This document shows positions 1 to 8,701 of a DNA stretch of 64,000 nt, piece after piece. The notes below the pieces were generated by a model. It saw only the letters and a program-made list of their open reading frames with translations, did not search any database and was not told the origin of the DNA. Within the stretch, counting starts at the first letter, position 1; each line of letters opens with the position of its first letter. The translations under genes and the position numbers were made by a program. The stretch is from contig NZ_JAUSTM010000010.1 in the NCBI RefSeq assembly GCF_030812835.1, forward strand, positions 26,896-90,895, read 5' to 3'. The stretch comes from Streptococcus moroccensis (lineage in GTDB: Bacteria > Bacillota > Bacilli > Lactobacillales > Streptococcaceae).

Positions 1-1
1 T

Positions 2-616
2 TCCGCCATCTCCATCTTGATGTCCTTTATCACTCTTGGCATTCTTTGGACAATGCTAGAAACTATCCGTGGCCTTCGCTCGGAGGTAACGTTTAAGGAT
101 AGTCTTCGTGCCTTTTCATCGGATCATTTTGGAAAAGTCTTTGCCACACTATTTATGAAAGGTCTCTTTCTTTTCTTATGGAGCTTACCTCTTCTGATTG
201 GAGCTGTGACTGTGATCGTTTCTGCAGGCTTCTTGCTTCTCGATTATCTTCAAGAAATCACCTTAACCATTGATCCAAACACGGTTGGTCTCATTTTTTT
301 GGCTGGAGCTCTAGTCTCAGTATTAGGATTAATCCCCCTCATCATTAAATCCTATAGCTATGCAATGACTGAGTACATCCTCCATGATGAAATAAAAAAT
401 GGGACTTACACTTCTGCACGATCATGTATCACTGCTAGCAGACACATGATGAACGGCTATAAATTCCAATTATTTCTCTTACAGTTTAGTTTTATTGGTT
501 GGTGGCTCTTGGTTGCTGTTACGTTTGGATTAGCAGCAATTTATGTCATCCCATATTACAATACTACTCAGACTGTATTTTACAATCGTCTAACCAAGTA
601 CCTACAAACTCATTAA
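2..616 (+). CDS. DUF975 family membrane protein, 5' end outside window
   Basis: The frame is open from base 2, and the first in-window start-like codon is an internal TTG, so the gene probably begins upstream of the window. About 204 codons are visible. There are three clear hydrophobic stretches: around residues 50-75 (LFLFLWSLPLLIGAV), 90-115 (GLIFLAGALVSVLGLIPL) and 155-185 (FIGWWLLVAVTFGLAAIYVI). With the YAMTEYILHDE segment they fit the DUF975 family of polytopic membrane proteins. The molecular function of this family is not established. It is one of only three plus-strand genes in the window and converges on glmS. A hairpin terminator follows directly. Confidence 0.75.
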   Translation, partial: SAISILMSFITLGILWTMLETIRGLRSEVTFKDSLRAFSSDHFGKVFATLFMKGLFLFLWSLPLLIGAVTVIVSAGFLLLDYLQEITLTIDPNTVGLIFLAGALVSVLGLIPLIIKSYSYAMTEYILHDEIKNGTYTSARSCITASRHMMNGYKFQLFLLQFSFIGWWLLVAVTFGLAAIYVIPYYNTTQTVFYNRLTKYLQTH

Positions 617-626
617 TCAATGATAT

Positions 627-657
627 AAAAAGCGCCGTTCGTTTGAACGGCGTTTTT
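627..657. terminator. Rho-independent terminator between DUF975 gene and glmS
   Basis: The perfect 8-bp stem CGCCGTTC / GAACGGCG has a GTTT loop and is flanked by A5 and T5, so it can work in both directions. It lies just after the DUF975 stop codon and about 100 bases beyond the glmS stop codon. Confidence 0.9.
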
Positions 658-758
658 AGCTACCCTAGACTTCTTCAAATCTTATGCTGTTCTCATTACT
701 TAATGAGTTAACCTGATGTCTCTTGATGAATTCATGGACAAGACCTGGTGGCCTCTTA

Positions 759-2570
759 TTATTCAACTGTGACTGATTTAGCGAGGTTACGTGGTTTGTC
801 AACATCTAGACCACGCTGAAGTGTCGCATAGTAGGCAACTAGCTGTGTTGGAACGACCATGGAAATTGCCGACAAGTAAGGGTGGACTGGAACGACCTTG
901 ATATCATCTGTTTCCCTTGCTAATCCTTCTTCAGCAATGACTAATACGTTCGCACCACGCGCCGCAACTTCTTGGATGTTCCCACGTGTGTGGGCAGCGA
1001 CTGCTTCATCTGAAGAGATGAGAGCAAGGACAGGAACACCGTCTTCAATCAGAGAAATCGTCCCGTGTTTGAGCTCTCCAGCTGCAAACCCTTCACACTG
1101 AATGTAGGAAATTTCCTTAAGTTTCAAGCTCGCTTCCATAGCAACATAGTAATCATTCCCACGACCGATGTAGAAGGCTGTACGAGTCTTTGCCAGAAGC
1201 CCTTCTACTTTTTCAGCGATACTGTCTTTTTCAGATAAGGTTGCTTCGATAGACTGAGCAACAAGGGACAATTCATGTACGAGGTCAAAGGCTTTAGCTT
1301 TTTCATTGCCATCCGCATCGCCAACCGCCTTAGCTAAGAAGGCTAGAGTCGCGATTTGAGCGGTGTAGGCTTTTGTCGACGCTACGGCAATCTCAGGTCC
1401 TGCGTGAAGCAACATGGTATAATTTGCCTCGCGGGATAAAGTTGAGCCTGGGACATTGGTCACCGTAAGACTTGGAATTCCCATTTCATTAGCTCTTACG
1501 AGAACCTGGCGACTGTCAGCTGTTTCACCGGATTGGCTGATAAAGATAAACAGCGGTTTTTGGCTTAACAATGGCTGGTTATATCCCCATTCTGAAGCAA
1601 TCCCTAATTCTACTGGTGTATTGGTTAAGGCTTCTAGCATGTTTTTCGCTGCAAAACCAGCATGGTATGACGTTCCTGCAGCAATGATGTAAAGACGATC
1701 AGCTTCTTGAACAGCCTTGATAATAGCTTCATCCACCTTAACCTGACCATTGTCGGAATAAGCAGAAATGAGCTTGCGCATCACAGATGGTTGCTCATCG
1801 ATTTCTTTGAGCATGTAGTAAGGGTATGTTCCCTTGCCAATATCGGAAAGGTCAAGCTCAGCTGTGTATGACTCGCGCTCAAGGCTATTGCCAGCATAGT
1901 CTTGGACGGACACACTGTCTTTGGTGACAATGACCAGCTCCTTATCATGAATTTCCATAAATTCAGACGTTTCACGAATCATGGCCATGGCATCAGAACA
2001 AACCATGTTGTAGCCTTCACCCACACCAATTAAAAGCGGTGACTTATTCTTCGCGACGTAAATGACGTCAGGATTTTCGCTGTCAACCAAGGCAAAAGCG
2101 TAAGACCCTTCGATGAGATGGAGAGATTTTTTAAAAGCTTCCAAAACGGATAAACCATCTTCTACCAATTGACCAATCAAATGAACAGCAATTTCTGTGT
2201 CTGTTTGACCATTAAATTCATGATTAGCTAAAAACTCTTCCTTGATGGCCAGATAGTTCTCAATCACACCATTGTGCACCAAGATAAACCGACCAGTTGC
2301 AGAGGTATGCGGATGCGCATTTTCCTTTGAAGCAGGACCATGGGTCGCCCATCGAGTATGTCCGATGCCTGTTGAACCGGCCACATCAATCCCCAGTTTA
2401 GAACGCAAGTCTGCAATGCGACCAACAGACTTAATCAATCGGCCATTGTTTACGCCATTCGCAACAAAGATCCCTGCTGAATCATAACCGCGGTATTCTA
2501 ACTTTTCTAAACCTTGCATTAAAATATCCGTTGCATTACGATTTCCTACAACACCAACAATTCCACACAT
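759..2570 (-). CDS. glmS: Glutamine--fructose-6-phosphate aminotransferase (isomerizing)
   Basis: This enzyme makes glucosamine-6-phosphate from fructose-6-phosphate and glutamine, the first committed step to UDP-GlcNAc and peptidoglycan. The protein has 603 residues, normal for the family. The N-terminal class II amidotransferase domain starts MCGIVG, with Cys2 as nucleophile after Met removal. Two SIS sugar-isomerase domains follow (about residues 280-420 and 450-590; IAAGTSYHAG, SQSGETADS, GELKHGTISL). The C-terminus DKPRNLAKSVTVE is the conserved GlmS end. SD AAAAGGA precedes the ATG. It is monocistronic, with its own promoter and two NagR-like operators. I see no glmS ribozyme in the 5' region. 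Confidence 0.97.
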   Translation of the reverse strand: MCGIVGVVGNRNATDILMQGLEKLEYRGYDSAGIFVANGVNNGRLIKSVGRIADLRSKLGIDVAGSTGIGHTRWATHGPASKENAHPHTSATGRFILVHNGVIENYLAIKEEFLANHEFNGQTDTEIAVHLIGQLVEDGLSVLEAFKKSLHLIEGSYAFALVDSENPDVIYVAKNKSPLLIGVGEGYNMVCSDAMAMIRETSEFMEIHDKELVIVTKDSVSVQDYAGNSLERESYTAELDLSDIGKGTYPYYMLKEIDEQPSVMRKLISAYSDNGQVKVDEAIIKAVQEADRLYIIAAGTSYHAGFAAKNMLEALTNTPVELGIASEWGYNQPLLSQKPLFIFISQSGETADSRQVLVRANEMGIPSLTVTNVPGSTLSREANYTMLLHAGPEIAVASTKAYTAQIATLAFLAKAVGDADGNEKAKAFDLVHELSLVAQSIEATLSEKDSIAEKVEGLLAKTRTAFYIGRGNDYYVAMEASLKLKEISYIQCEGFAAGELKHGTISLIEDGVPVLALISSDEAVAAHTRGNIQEVAARGANVLVIAEEGLARETDDIKVVPVHPYLSAISMVVPTQLVAYYATLQRGLDVDKPRNLAKSVTVE

Positions 2571-2602
2571 AATTATCTAAATCCTTTTCTTAACTAAAAT
2601 TT

Positions 2603-2622
2603 AAAATTGGTATAGTCTGATT
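2603..2622 (-). promoter_or_regulatory. GntR/NagR-type operator (dre-like), downstream copy
   Basis: The plus strand reads AAAATTGGTATAGTCTGATT, which resembles the dre site (ATTGGTATAGAC...) bound by GntR-family NagR/YvoA regulators. It lies between the glmS -10 element and the start codon. A 19/20 matching copy lies upstream of the -35. Confidence 0.7.
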
Positions 2623-2646
2623 GCTTCAGAAGTATACGATAGATAT

Positions 2647-2675
2647 AGTATAATCAAGGTTTTTGTTTTTGTCAA
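2647..2675 (-). promoter_or_regulatory. glmS promoter
   Basis: On the minus strand there is a perfect -35 TTGACA (2670-2675), a 17-base spacer and -10 TATACT (2647-2652). The promoter is bracketed by two NagR-like operators, so a bound repressor would block it on both sides. Confidence 0.85.
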
Positions 2676-2679
2676 CTAT

Positions 2680-2699
2680 AAAATTGGTATAGCCTGATT
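2680..2699 (-). promoter_or_regulatory. GntR/NagR-type operator (dre-like), upstream copy
   Basis: The plus strand reads AAAATTGGTATAGCCTGATT, one base different from the downstream copy. It sits immediately upstream of the glmS -35. The spacing between copies is 77 bases, about seven helical turns, which would allow repression by looping. Confidence 0.7.
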
Positions 2700-2703
2700 A
2701 CAC

Positions 2704-2732
2704 AAAAAATCACCTGAATGGATCAGGTGATT
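2704..2732 (-). terminator. Terminator of the polA transcription unit
   Basis: The minus strand forms AATCACCTGA / TCAGGTGATT with a short loop, followed by T6. It lies just beyond the stop codon of the CoA-binding protein gene. Confidence 0.85.
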
Positions 2733-2736
2733 GTCA

Positions 2737-3168
2737 TTAAGCTTTCATGGCTTGGTACTCAATTTTGATACAACGATTCATAACAATATCATATCGTCCC
2801 GCTACACGGAGGATATTTTCTGCCTCTTGACTCTCAAGGCCTAATTGCGCCCAGAATACTTTAGCATCTGTCTCTATAAAGTCTTTAGCAACATCTGCCA
2901 AGAATTCACTGCGCCGGAAAACATTGACAATATCAATGGGAACGGAAACGTCCTGTAAACGTGCATAAACAGTTTCTCCGAGAATGGTTTCTCCAACAGC
3001 TCTGGGATTAACTGGAATAATGGTATAGCCAGCATCTTGCATTACTCGACTGACTTGGTAGGCAACCGTTTCTGTCCGGCTTGATAGGCCAACAACTGCG
3101 ATCGTTTTGGCTTCTCTTAGGTAATCAAAGATTGTCTCTTGACTCGGATTTTGAAAAGAATAAGACAT
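2737..3168 (-). CDS. CoA-binding domain protein (YccU/YneT-like)
   Basis: This 143-residue protein consists of a single CoA_binding Rossmann-like domain. Visible features are IAVVGLSSRTETVAYQVSRV near residue 23, IIPVNPRAVGETILGE, and the C-terminal MNRCIKIEY motif typical of this short stand-alone family (IPR003781). The exact role of the family is unknown; nucleotide or CoA binding follows from homology. It lies 30 bases downstream of polA with SD GGAGG, so it is probably co-transcribed. Confidence 0.85.
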   Translation of the reverse strand: MSYSFQNPSQETIFDYLREAKTIAVVGLSSRTETVAYQVSRVMQDAGYTIIPVNPRAVGETILGETVYARLQDVSVPIDIVNVFRRSEFLADVAKDFIETDAKVFWAQLGLESQEAENILRVAGRYDIVMNRCIKIEYQAMKA

Positions 3169-3198
3169 AAGAACCTCCTCTATGGGTTTTAAAATGCG

Positions 3199-5856
3199 TT
3201 ACTTCGCTTCGTACCAGGTTTTTCCTGTACTTTCATCGGCAATTAGTGGAACGGACAATTGGATAGCGTCTTCCATCGTGGTTTTAACGAGTTCAGCTAC
3301 CGCTTCGACCTCATGTTCTGGTACTTCCAAAACGATTTCATCATGGACTTGGAGCAGCATGCGTGCCTGGTAATTCCCTTCAGCAAGCGCTCTGTCCAAG
3401 TTGATCATGGCTACTTTTAAAATATCTGCAGCCGATCCTTGAATCGGTGAGTTAATGGCCGTGCGTTCCGCAAATTGGCGAATGTTAAAGTTTCTCGAGT
3501 TAATGTCTGGCAGCTCCCGGCGTCTGTGGAAAATCGTCTCAACATAGCCCTTATCCTTGGCTTCCCGAACAACACCTTCCATGTAATCTTTGATGCCTGG
3601 GTAACGGTCAAAATACGTATCGATATATTCTTTGGCCAGTTTTCGAGTAATACCGAGGTTGTTAGAGAGTCCAAAGTCAGAAATGCCATATACGATACCA
3701 AAGTTAACCGCCTTGGCATTGCGTCGGTCATTAGCAGTAACCTCTTCTGGTTTTTCAATGCCAAAGACACGCATGGCTGTTGACGTGTGGATATCAATTC
3801 CATCTTCAAAAGCCTTAATTAGGTGCGCATCCCCAGAGATATGGGCCAGTACTCGAAGCTCAATTTGGGAATAATCGGAACTCATGAGGACACTCTTGTC
3901 CCAGGACGGCACAAAGGCCTTCCGAATCAAGCGACCTTGCTCTAAGCGTATTGGAATATTTTGCAAGTTAGGATCCGTGCTAGACAGACGCCCTGTCTGC
4001 GTCAAGTCCTGCACATAACGGGTATGAATCTTGCCCTCAGCAGTGATAAAGTCCTGCAGGCCAACGACATAGGTCGATTGGAGTTTCGCGATTTGACGGT
4101 AGTCAAGAATCTTAGCCACAATTGGCGACAAGGGTGCTAGGCGCTCTAAGACATCAACCGCCGTCGAATAGCCTGTCTTGGTTTTCTTGGTCATCTCGAC
4201 TGGTAAGCCCAGCTTTTCAAAGAGAATACTTCCTAATTGCTTAGGGGAATTAATATTAAATTCTTCACCTGCTAGCTCATAGATTTCTTGCGTCAGGTTA
4301 TCTAGAACCACGTCGTTTTCAGCCTGCATGGCTTCCAAGGTTGCCTTGTCGACCTTGATCCCTGCAATCTCCATCTTGGCTAGTACATATGCCAGAGGTT
4401 GCTCCATATCAATTAATAAGTCTAGTTGCTGGTTCTCTGTCAAGCGTTCACGCATCATTTTTTCCGTTTCGATGAGGACAGCGACCTTTTGGGCCAAATG
4501 GCTGAGCAGAACATCTGTTTCTGGTACCGCTTTTTTGACTCCCTTACCATAGACCGTTTCATCTGACGCTAGCTGACGCTGACCATAAAGTTCAGCGATG
4601 GTTGCAACCGTATTGTCTTCAATGGTCGAGAGCAAATACTTGGCCAAACGGCTATCAAAGGCTGGCGCCGGCAACTCAACTCCATGGCGACTCAGCAAAA
4701 CCTTGGTCCGTTTAAAATCATAGGTTTTGAGAGCTGTTGTCTCGAAAAAGTCTCTCAAAACAGGAGAGCCTAACAACTGATCACCAGCTGCTGCGTAAAT
4801 TTTACCGCTATCGCCCCAAGCAAGACCGATAACAGGCTCCGTATGGTAATTATCGTTTAGAATTTCAAGGTAGAAAAACTGCTGGTCATTTAACATCTCT
4901 GGGGTGATCTCAGTGACCACTTGGTAATCGACCTCGGCTGTAGCAACGCTCGTTTCCTGACCTTCTACAGGCAGTTGGGCCTTGAGCTGTTTAAAGCCCA
5001 TTTCATCGTAGAATTTAGACAAAGCACTAATATCTTTTGGCCCTGAGTATATGATGTCTTCTAAACCAATAGTTAACGGTGAGTTTGTTTCAATCGTAGC
5101 GAGTGTCTTAGAGAGAAAAGCTTGTTCCTTATCGTTAATCAGATTTTCCTTCATTTTAGACGCCTTCATAGCATCAATATGGTCATAGATTCCTTCTAAG
5201 CTGCCATATTCATGAAGCAACTTTAGCCCTGTTTTCTCACCGATTTTAGTGACACCGGGGATATTATCAGAGTTATCTCCCATCAGGGCCTTGAGGTCGA
5301 TAAACTGACTAGGTGTAATGCCCATTTTCTCCATGAGATAGGTTGGTGTATAGGATTCAAACTCTGCTACTCCCTTTTTGGAAATTTCAACCGTAGTATG
5401 ACTGTCTGTTAGCTGGATTAAATCCTTGTCTCCTGAGACCACGGTGATTTCAAAATCCTGGTCAATCAGCTCTGCTTTTTTAGCAAGAGTGCCGATAATA
5501 TCATCTGCTTCGTACTGGTCCAACTCATAATGCTGGATGCTCAGCACATCTAACATCTGACGGATAAAGGGAAATTGCTCCCTAAATTCGTCTGGTGTTT
5601 TGGCACGACCGCCCTTGTAGTCCGCATACATTTCTGTCCGAAAGGTGGTTTTCCCAGCATCAAAGGCAACCAAAACATGGGTCGGTTGAACCCGTTTTAG
5701 AATATGATCAAGCATAAGATGAAAACCATAGATAGCGTTGGTATGCAGTCCAGCAGGACTTTTAAAACGGTCAATCTGGTGATAAAGGGCAAAGAAAGCC
5801 CTAAATGCAACAGAAGACCCATCAATCAAAAGTAATTTATTCGTCTTATTTTCCAT
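3199..5856 (-). CDS. polA: DNA polymerase I
   Basis: Functions in Okazaki fragment processing and repair synthesis. The protein has 885 residues. The N-terminal 5' nuclease carries VAFDAGKTTFR, YEADDIIGTL, VSGDKDLIQLT and GDNSDNIPGV (about residues 5-290). The middle 3'-5' exonuclease-like domain (about 310-470) lacks the D-x-E catalytic motif: the position reads YLEILNDN, so proofreading is probably absent, as known for other streptococcal Pol I. The polymerase domain has motif A (DYSQIELRVLAH), motif B (RRNAKAVNFGIVYG) and motif C (LLQVHDEIVLE). The start agrees with the family (KLLLIDGSSVAFRAFF). There is no SD; the -10 lies 6 bases before the ATG, suggesting a leaderless mRNA. Confidence 0.97.
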   Translation of the reverse strand: MENKTNKLLLIDGSSVAFRAFFALYHQIDRFKSPAGLHTNAIYGFHLMLDHILKRVQPTHVLVAFDAGKTTFRTEMYADYKGGRAKTPDEFREQFPFIRQMLDVLSIQHYELDQYEADDIIGTLAKKAELIDQDFEITVVSGDKDLIQLTDSHTTVEISKKGVAEFESYTPTYLMEKMGITPSQFIDLKALMGDNSDNIPGVTKIGEKTGLKLLHEYGSLEGIYDHIDAMKASKMKENLINDKEQAFLSKTLATIETNSPLTIGLEDIIYSGPKDISALSKFYDEMGFKQLKAQLPVEGQETSVATAEVDYQVVTEITPEMLNDQQFFYLEILNDNYHTEPVIGLAWGDSGKIYAAAGDQLLGSPVLRDFFETTALKTYDFKRTKVLLSRHGVELPAPAFDSRLAKYLLSTIEDNTVATIAELYGQRQLASDETVYGKGVKKAVPETDVLLSHLAQKVAVLIETEKMMRERLTENQQLDLLIDMEQPLAYVLAKMEIAGIKVDKATLEAMQAENDVVLDNLTQEIYELAGEEFNINSPKQLGSILFEKLGLPVEMTKKTKTGYSTAVDVLERLAPLSPIVAKILDYRQIAKLQSTYVVGLQDFITAEGKIHTRYVQDLTQTGRLSSTDPNLQNIPIRLEQGRLIRKAFVPSWDKSVLMSSDYSQIELRVLAHISGDAHLIKAFEDGIDIHTSTAMRVFGIEKPEEVTANDRRNAKAVNFGIVYGISDFGLSNNLGITRKLAKEYIDTYFDRYPGIKDYMEGVVREAKDKGYVETIFHRRRELPDINSRNFNIRQFAERTAINSPIQGSAADILKVAMINLDRALAEGNYQARMLLQVHDEIVLEVPEHEVEAVAELVKTTMEDAIQLSVPLIADESTGKTWYEAK

Positions 5857-5862
5857 AGGTCT

Positions 5863-5871
5863 ATTATACCA
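5863..5871 (-). promoter_or_regulatory. polA extended -10 promoter, probably leaderless transcript
   Basis: The minus strand reads TGGTATAAT followed by AGACCT and then the polA ATG. With initiation about 7 bases after the -10, the transcript would begin at or next to the A of the start codon. No -35 consensus and no SD are present. Confidence 0.6.
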
Positions 5872-6015
5872 CAGGGCAAGAAAAAAGACTGGCTTAGCAA
5901 CATCTCTTGGTAGCTAAGATTGGCTAAGGAAGTCTTAAAAATACATCAGATTCAAAACATTAAGCCAGAATCGGACTATTGTAATAGAAAGGTTAAACAG
6001 ATAAGTCGTGTGGCC

Positions 6016-6657
6016 TTAATTTTCAAGTTTTTCTGATTTGATTTTCTTCAAAAACGCCTGAACGACTTCTGCCAACGCCTCTGGTGCTTCGTCTGTCAGC
6101 AAATGACCGGCATTGGGTATGGTATGATAAGTAGCATTTGGAATGAGATCTGCTGCTTTTTGGGAAGTTTTCAGATTGGGCTTGTCCTTCGCGCCACAGA
6201 TGATGGCACAAGGTAGGTTGGTATAAGTGAGGACTTCCGTTAAATCTAACTCTGCTAGAGAGTTATAGAATTTGTTCAAACTTACCTTATCCACACCTTG
6301 CTTGGCAAAGGTTGATTTTGGGAGCAGTTTAAACATAGCCTTTTGCAGGTAATAAAATGGATTCCCCCGCAGATTGTATTGACCTGCACAGGCGATAATG
6401 CCTTTCACATTGGCAGGCGGATTGTCTAACAGTCGAAAAGCAAGGCTAGCTCCCAGAGATAAGCCAACGACCACGACATCATCATCCATGCAAGCCAACT
6501 CCTGTCGGACATGGGCATCCATTACCTCGTAGCTTTCTGACAAACGCCCATTGTCAAATAATTCAAGTGCTAAACAGTCATGGTCCCCTAAAGAGTCTAT
6601 CACCCTGTCCCAGGCCTTAGCAGTTTGCCCTAATCCATGTAAAAAGACCAGTTTCAT
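6016..6657 (-). CDS. Alpha/beta-fold hydrolase
   Basis: This 213-residue cytoplasmic alpha/beta hydrolase has the oxyanion motif [13 protein letters not shown] near the N-terminus. The nucleophile elbow is GLSLG ([12 protein letters not shown], Ser near residue 85), with an acid in CGAKDKPN (about 157) and His in [13 protein letters not shown] (about 184). This is a complete catalytic triad; the substrate cannot be inferred. Its start overlaps the trmD stop by 4 bases (ATGA), so it is translationally coupled to rimM-trmD. Confidence 0.85.
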   Translation of the reverse strand: MKLVFLHGLGQTAKAWDRVIDSLGDHDCLALELFDNGRLSESYEVMDAHVRQELACMDDDVVVVGLSLGASLAFRLLDNPPANVKGIIACAGQYNLRGNPFYYLQKAMFKLLPKSTFAKQGVDKVSLNKFYNSLAELDLTEVLTYTNLPCAIICGAKDKPNLKTSQKAADLIPNATYHTIPNAGHLLTDEAPEALAEVVQAFLKKIKSEKLEN

Positions 6658-7376
6658 TCGATGTCTCCTTTTATCTTTTGGAAAATCTGAGCTTCTTCCT
6701 CTGTAAACTCATAGTTTTCCAATAAATCAGGTCGACGCTCTAGGGTTTTGCGCAAGCTTTGTTCTAGACGCCATTTTCGGATATTCTCATGATGGCCAGA
6801 CATCAAAACATCTGGTACGACCATCCCTCGATACTCATAGGGACGAGTGTACTGTGGATATTCCAAAAGACCTGATGAGAAACTATCGTCCTGATGACTG
6901 GCTTCTTTACCGATAACTTCTGGGATCAGGCGCACAGTCGCATCGACCATGGTCATGGCTGCCAATTCCCCGCCAGTCAGGACAAAGTCCCCCAGTGAGA
7001 TTTCATCCGTGATCAGAGTCTTAATCCGTTCATCATAGCCTTCATAGTGACCACAGATAAAGACTAGATGCTCTGCTTGTGCTAAATCTTCCGCGTATGC
7101 CTGATCAAAGGTTTTACCCGCTGGATCAAGCAAAATTACACGTGGCTGGCTATTTTTAACAATAGCTTCATAGGCATCAAAGATTGGCTGAGCCCGAAGG
7201 AGCATCCCTTGCCCTCCCCCATAAGGTTCATCGTCAACATGGCGGGCTTTTTCTGCATACTCTCTGAAATTATGATAGGAAATGTCTAGTAAGCCCTTCT
7301 CCTTAGCCTTACCAACAATAGAGTGCTCCAGTGGGGCAAACATTTCCGGGAAAAGGGTCAGAATATCAATCTTCAT
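6654..7376 (-). CDS. trmD: tRNA (guanine-N1)-methyltransferase
   Basis: Makes m1G37 in tRNAs reading CNN and some GGN codons, preventing +1 frameshifting. The 240-residue SPOUT-class (trefoil knot) enzyme shows [37 protein letters not shown] (SAM site) and [10 protein letters not shown]. The length is typical. It overlaps the rimM 3' end by 11 bases and the hydrolase start by 4. The rimM-trmD pairing is the standard bacterial order. Confidence 0.97.
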   Translation of the reverse strand: MKIDILTLFPEMFAPLEHSIVGKAKEKGLLDISYHNFREYAEKARHVDDEPYGGGQGMLLRAQPIFDAYEAIVKNSQPRVILLDPAGKTFDQAYAEDLAQAEHLVFICGHYEGYDERIKTLITDEISLGDFVLTGGELAAMTMVDATVRLIPEVIGKEASHQDDSFSSGLLEYPQYTRPYEYRGMVVPDVLMSGHHENIRKWRLEQSLRKTLERRPDLLENYEFTEEEAQIFQKIKGDIE

Positions 7377-7884
7377 CGTCTAATCCTTCCAAGAGCTCGA
7401 CATTAACCCGCTTGTTAGGTATATCGACATTGAGAACCACAGGAGGAATATACGGCAAGAGCAAATCACGTTTGCCTTTACGCTTGACTACCCAAACATC
7501 ATTAGCTCCAGGCTGGAGGATTTCTGAAATGGTTCCCAACAACTGGTCCTTCTCATAGACCTCGAGTCCGATGATTTCATGATAGTAAAATTCTCCCTCA
7601 TCCAAATCTGAAAGGTTCTCTTCTGCTACCTTAAGGCTAAAGCCCTTGTACTTTTCGATATCATTGATGTGGTAATGGTCCTTAAATTTGATGATGTCAA
7701 ATTGCTTGTTCTTGCGGTGGGTCGCGACAGTCACTTCTTTTACAAAGTTCTCTTTCTCATCAAAAAGGCTAAGAACACTACCTTTTTTAAAACGGTCCTC
7801 TGCAAAATCAGTCACCGCCATTACCCGCATCTCACCTTGTAACCCTTGGGTATTAACAATTTTGCCTACATTAAAATAATTCAT
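7366..7884 (-). CDS. rimM: Ribosome maturation factor RimM
   Basis: Assists 30S assembly, binding ribosomal protein S19 near 16S helices 31-33b. The 172-residue protein has an N-terminal RimM beta-barrel ([18 protein letters not shown]) and a C-terminal PRC-barrel ([15 protein letters not shown] through [13 protein letters not shown]). SD CGGAG lies 6 bases before the ATG. It is first in the rimM-trmD-hydrolase unit; a TGGTAAAAT extended -10 sits about 75 bases upstream. Confidence 0.96.
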   Translation of the reverse strand: MNYFNVGKIVNTQGLQGEMRVMAVTDFAEDRFKKGSVLSLFDEKENFVKEVTVATHRKNKQFDIIKFKDHYHINDIEKYKGFSLKVAEENLSDLDEGEFYYHEIIGLEVYEKDQLLGTISEILQPGANDVWVVKRKGKRDLLLPYIPPVVLNVDIPNKRVNVELLEGLDDED

Positions 7885-7993
7885 AACTACTCCGTTAGTC
7901 TATAACCCTATCTTCCCATTATGAGATCAGGTTCTGATTTTCTCAAGTTCTTCTATTTTACCATGTTGGTCTATATTTCTCAATCTAGACAGC

Positions 7994-8019
7994 AAAAAAG
8001 AGCTCTTTCGAGCCCTCTT
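7994..8019 (-). terminator. Terminator after rpsP-khpA
   Basis: The minus strand has a 10-bp stem (AAGAGGGCTC pairing GAGCTCTTTT, with G-U pairs) closed by a GAAA tetraloop and followed by a T-run. The 5' side overlaps the khpA stop codon. Confidence 0.85.
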
Positions 8020-8260
8020 ATTCTTTCTCATCAATGACGAGACGTACTTTTTTGCCATCTGTTGGGACAGAATAAACAATCGTTCTTATCGCAGAGATCG
8101 TGCGACCTTTGCGACCGATAACACGACCAATATCGCTTTGATCGAGGTCCAGATGGTATTCCAAAAACTCCGGTGTGTCCTCAATTTTTAAAGTGAGGCT
8201 GTCGGGTTGTGAAATCAAAGGTTTCACAATCGCAATAATCAGATTTTCAATCATGTCCAT
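8018..8260 (-). CDS. khpA: KH-domain RNA-binding protein KhpA (YlqC)
   Basis: This 80-residue single KH domain has the RNA-binding loop GRKG in [17 protein letters not shown], and [13 protein letters not shown] at the end. In pneumococcus KhpA pairs with KhpB/EloR to control cell elongation and binds many RNAs. It follows rpsP by 18 bases, the usual rpsP-khpA order. The first ATG is used here; a second ATG two codons later is possible because the SD is weak. Confidence 0.93.
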   Translation of the reverse strand: MDMIENLIIAIVKPLISQPDSLTLKIEDTPEFLEYHLDLDQSDIGRVIGRKGRTISAIRTIVYSVPTDGKKVRLVIDEKE

Positions 8261-8278
8261 AGGCTTACACTACTTTTC

Positions 8279-8554
8279 TTATTTTTTAGCGTACTTAGCG
8301 TTGTGGAATTTCTCCATAACACCAGCTTTTGAAAGAATGTTACGTACAGTGTCAGATGGTTGAGCACCTTTTGACAACCAGTCAAGCACGCGGTCTTCTT
8401 TAAGAGTCACTTGGTTTTCAGTGACAAGTGGGTTGTAGGTGCCGACTGTTTCGATGAAACGACCATCACGTGGTGCACGTGAATCTGCAACGTTAATACG
8501 GTAGAAAGGTTTCTTTTTAGAACCCATACGAGTCAAACGGATTTTTACTGCCAT
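8279..8554 (-). CDS. rpsP: 30S ribosomal protein S16
   Basis: The 91-residue S16 starts [19 protein letters not shown], the family signature, and contains [13 protein letters not shown]. It lies in the small ribosomal subunit and is needed for 30S assembly. It is first in rpsP-khpA, with a clear promoter 72 bases upstream. Confidence 0.98.
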   Translation of the reverse strand: MAVKIRLTRMGSKKKPFYRINVADSRAPRDGRFIETVGTYNPLVTENQVTLKEDRVLDWLSKGAQPSDTVRNILSKAGVMEKFHNAKYAKK

Positions 8555-8625
8555 TTTGAAATATTCTCTTTTCTCTTTTATAATTTATGGTTGGACAATA
8601 GCAAAGCTATCACCTCACTTTATCT

Positions 8626-8653
8626 AGTATATCAGATTTTCAGATGATGTCAA
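8626..8653 (-). promoter_or_regulatory. rpsP promoter
   Basis: On the minus strand there is -35 TTGACA (8648-8653), a 16-base spacer and -10 TATACT (8626-8631). The leader contains a small hairpin ATAGC-TTT-GCTAT. Confidence 0.8.
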
Positions 8654-8701
8654 GAAAAAAACTTGACAAAGTTTTTGTTATTCCCAAAAGATTCTATTTG
8701 A

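Noticed and set aside
2571..2640. glmS ribozyme
   Set aside because: The leader is under 80 bases, lacks ribozyme helices, and streptococcal glmS is instead controlled by NagR.
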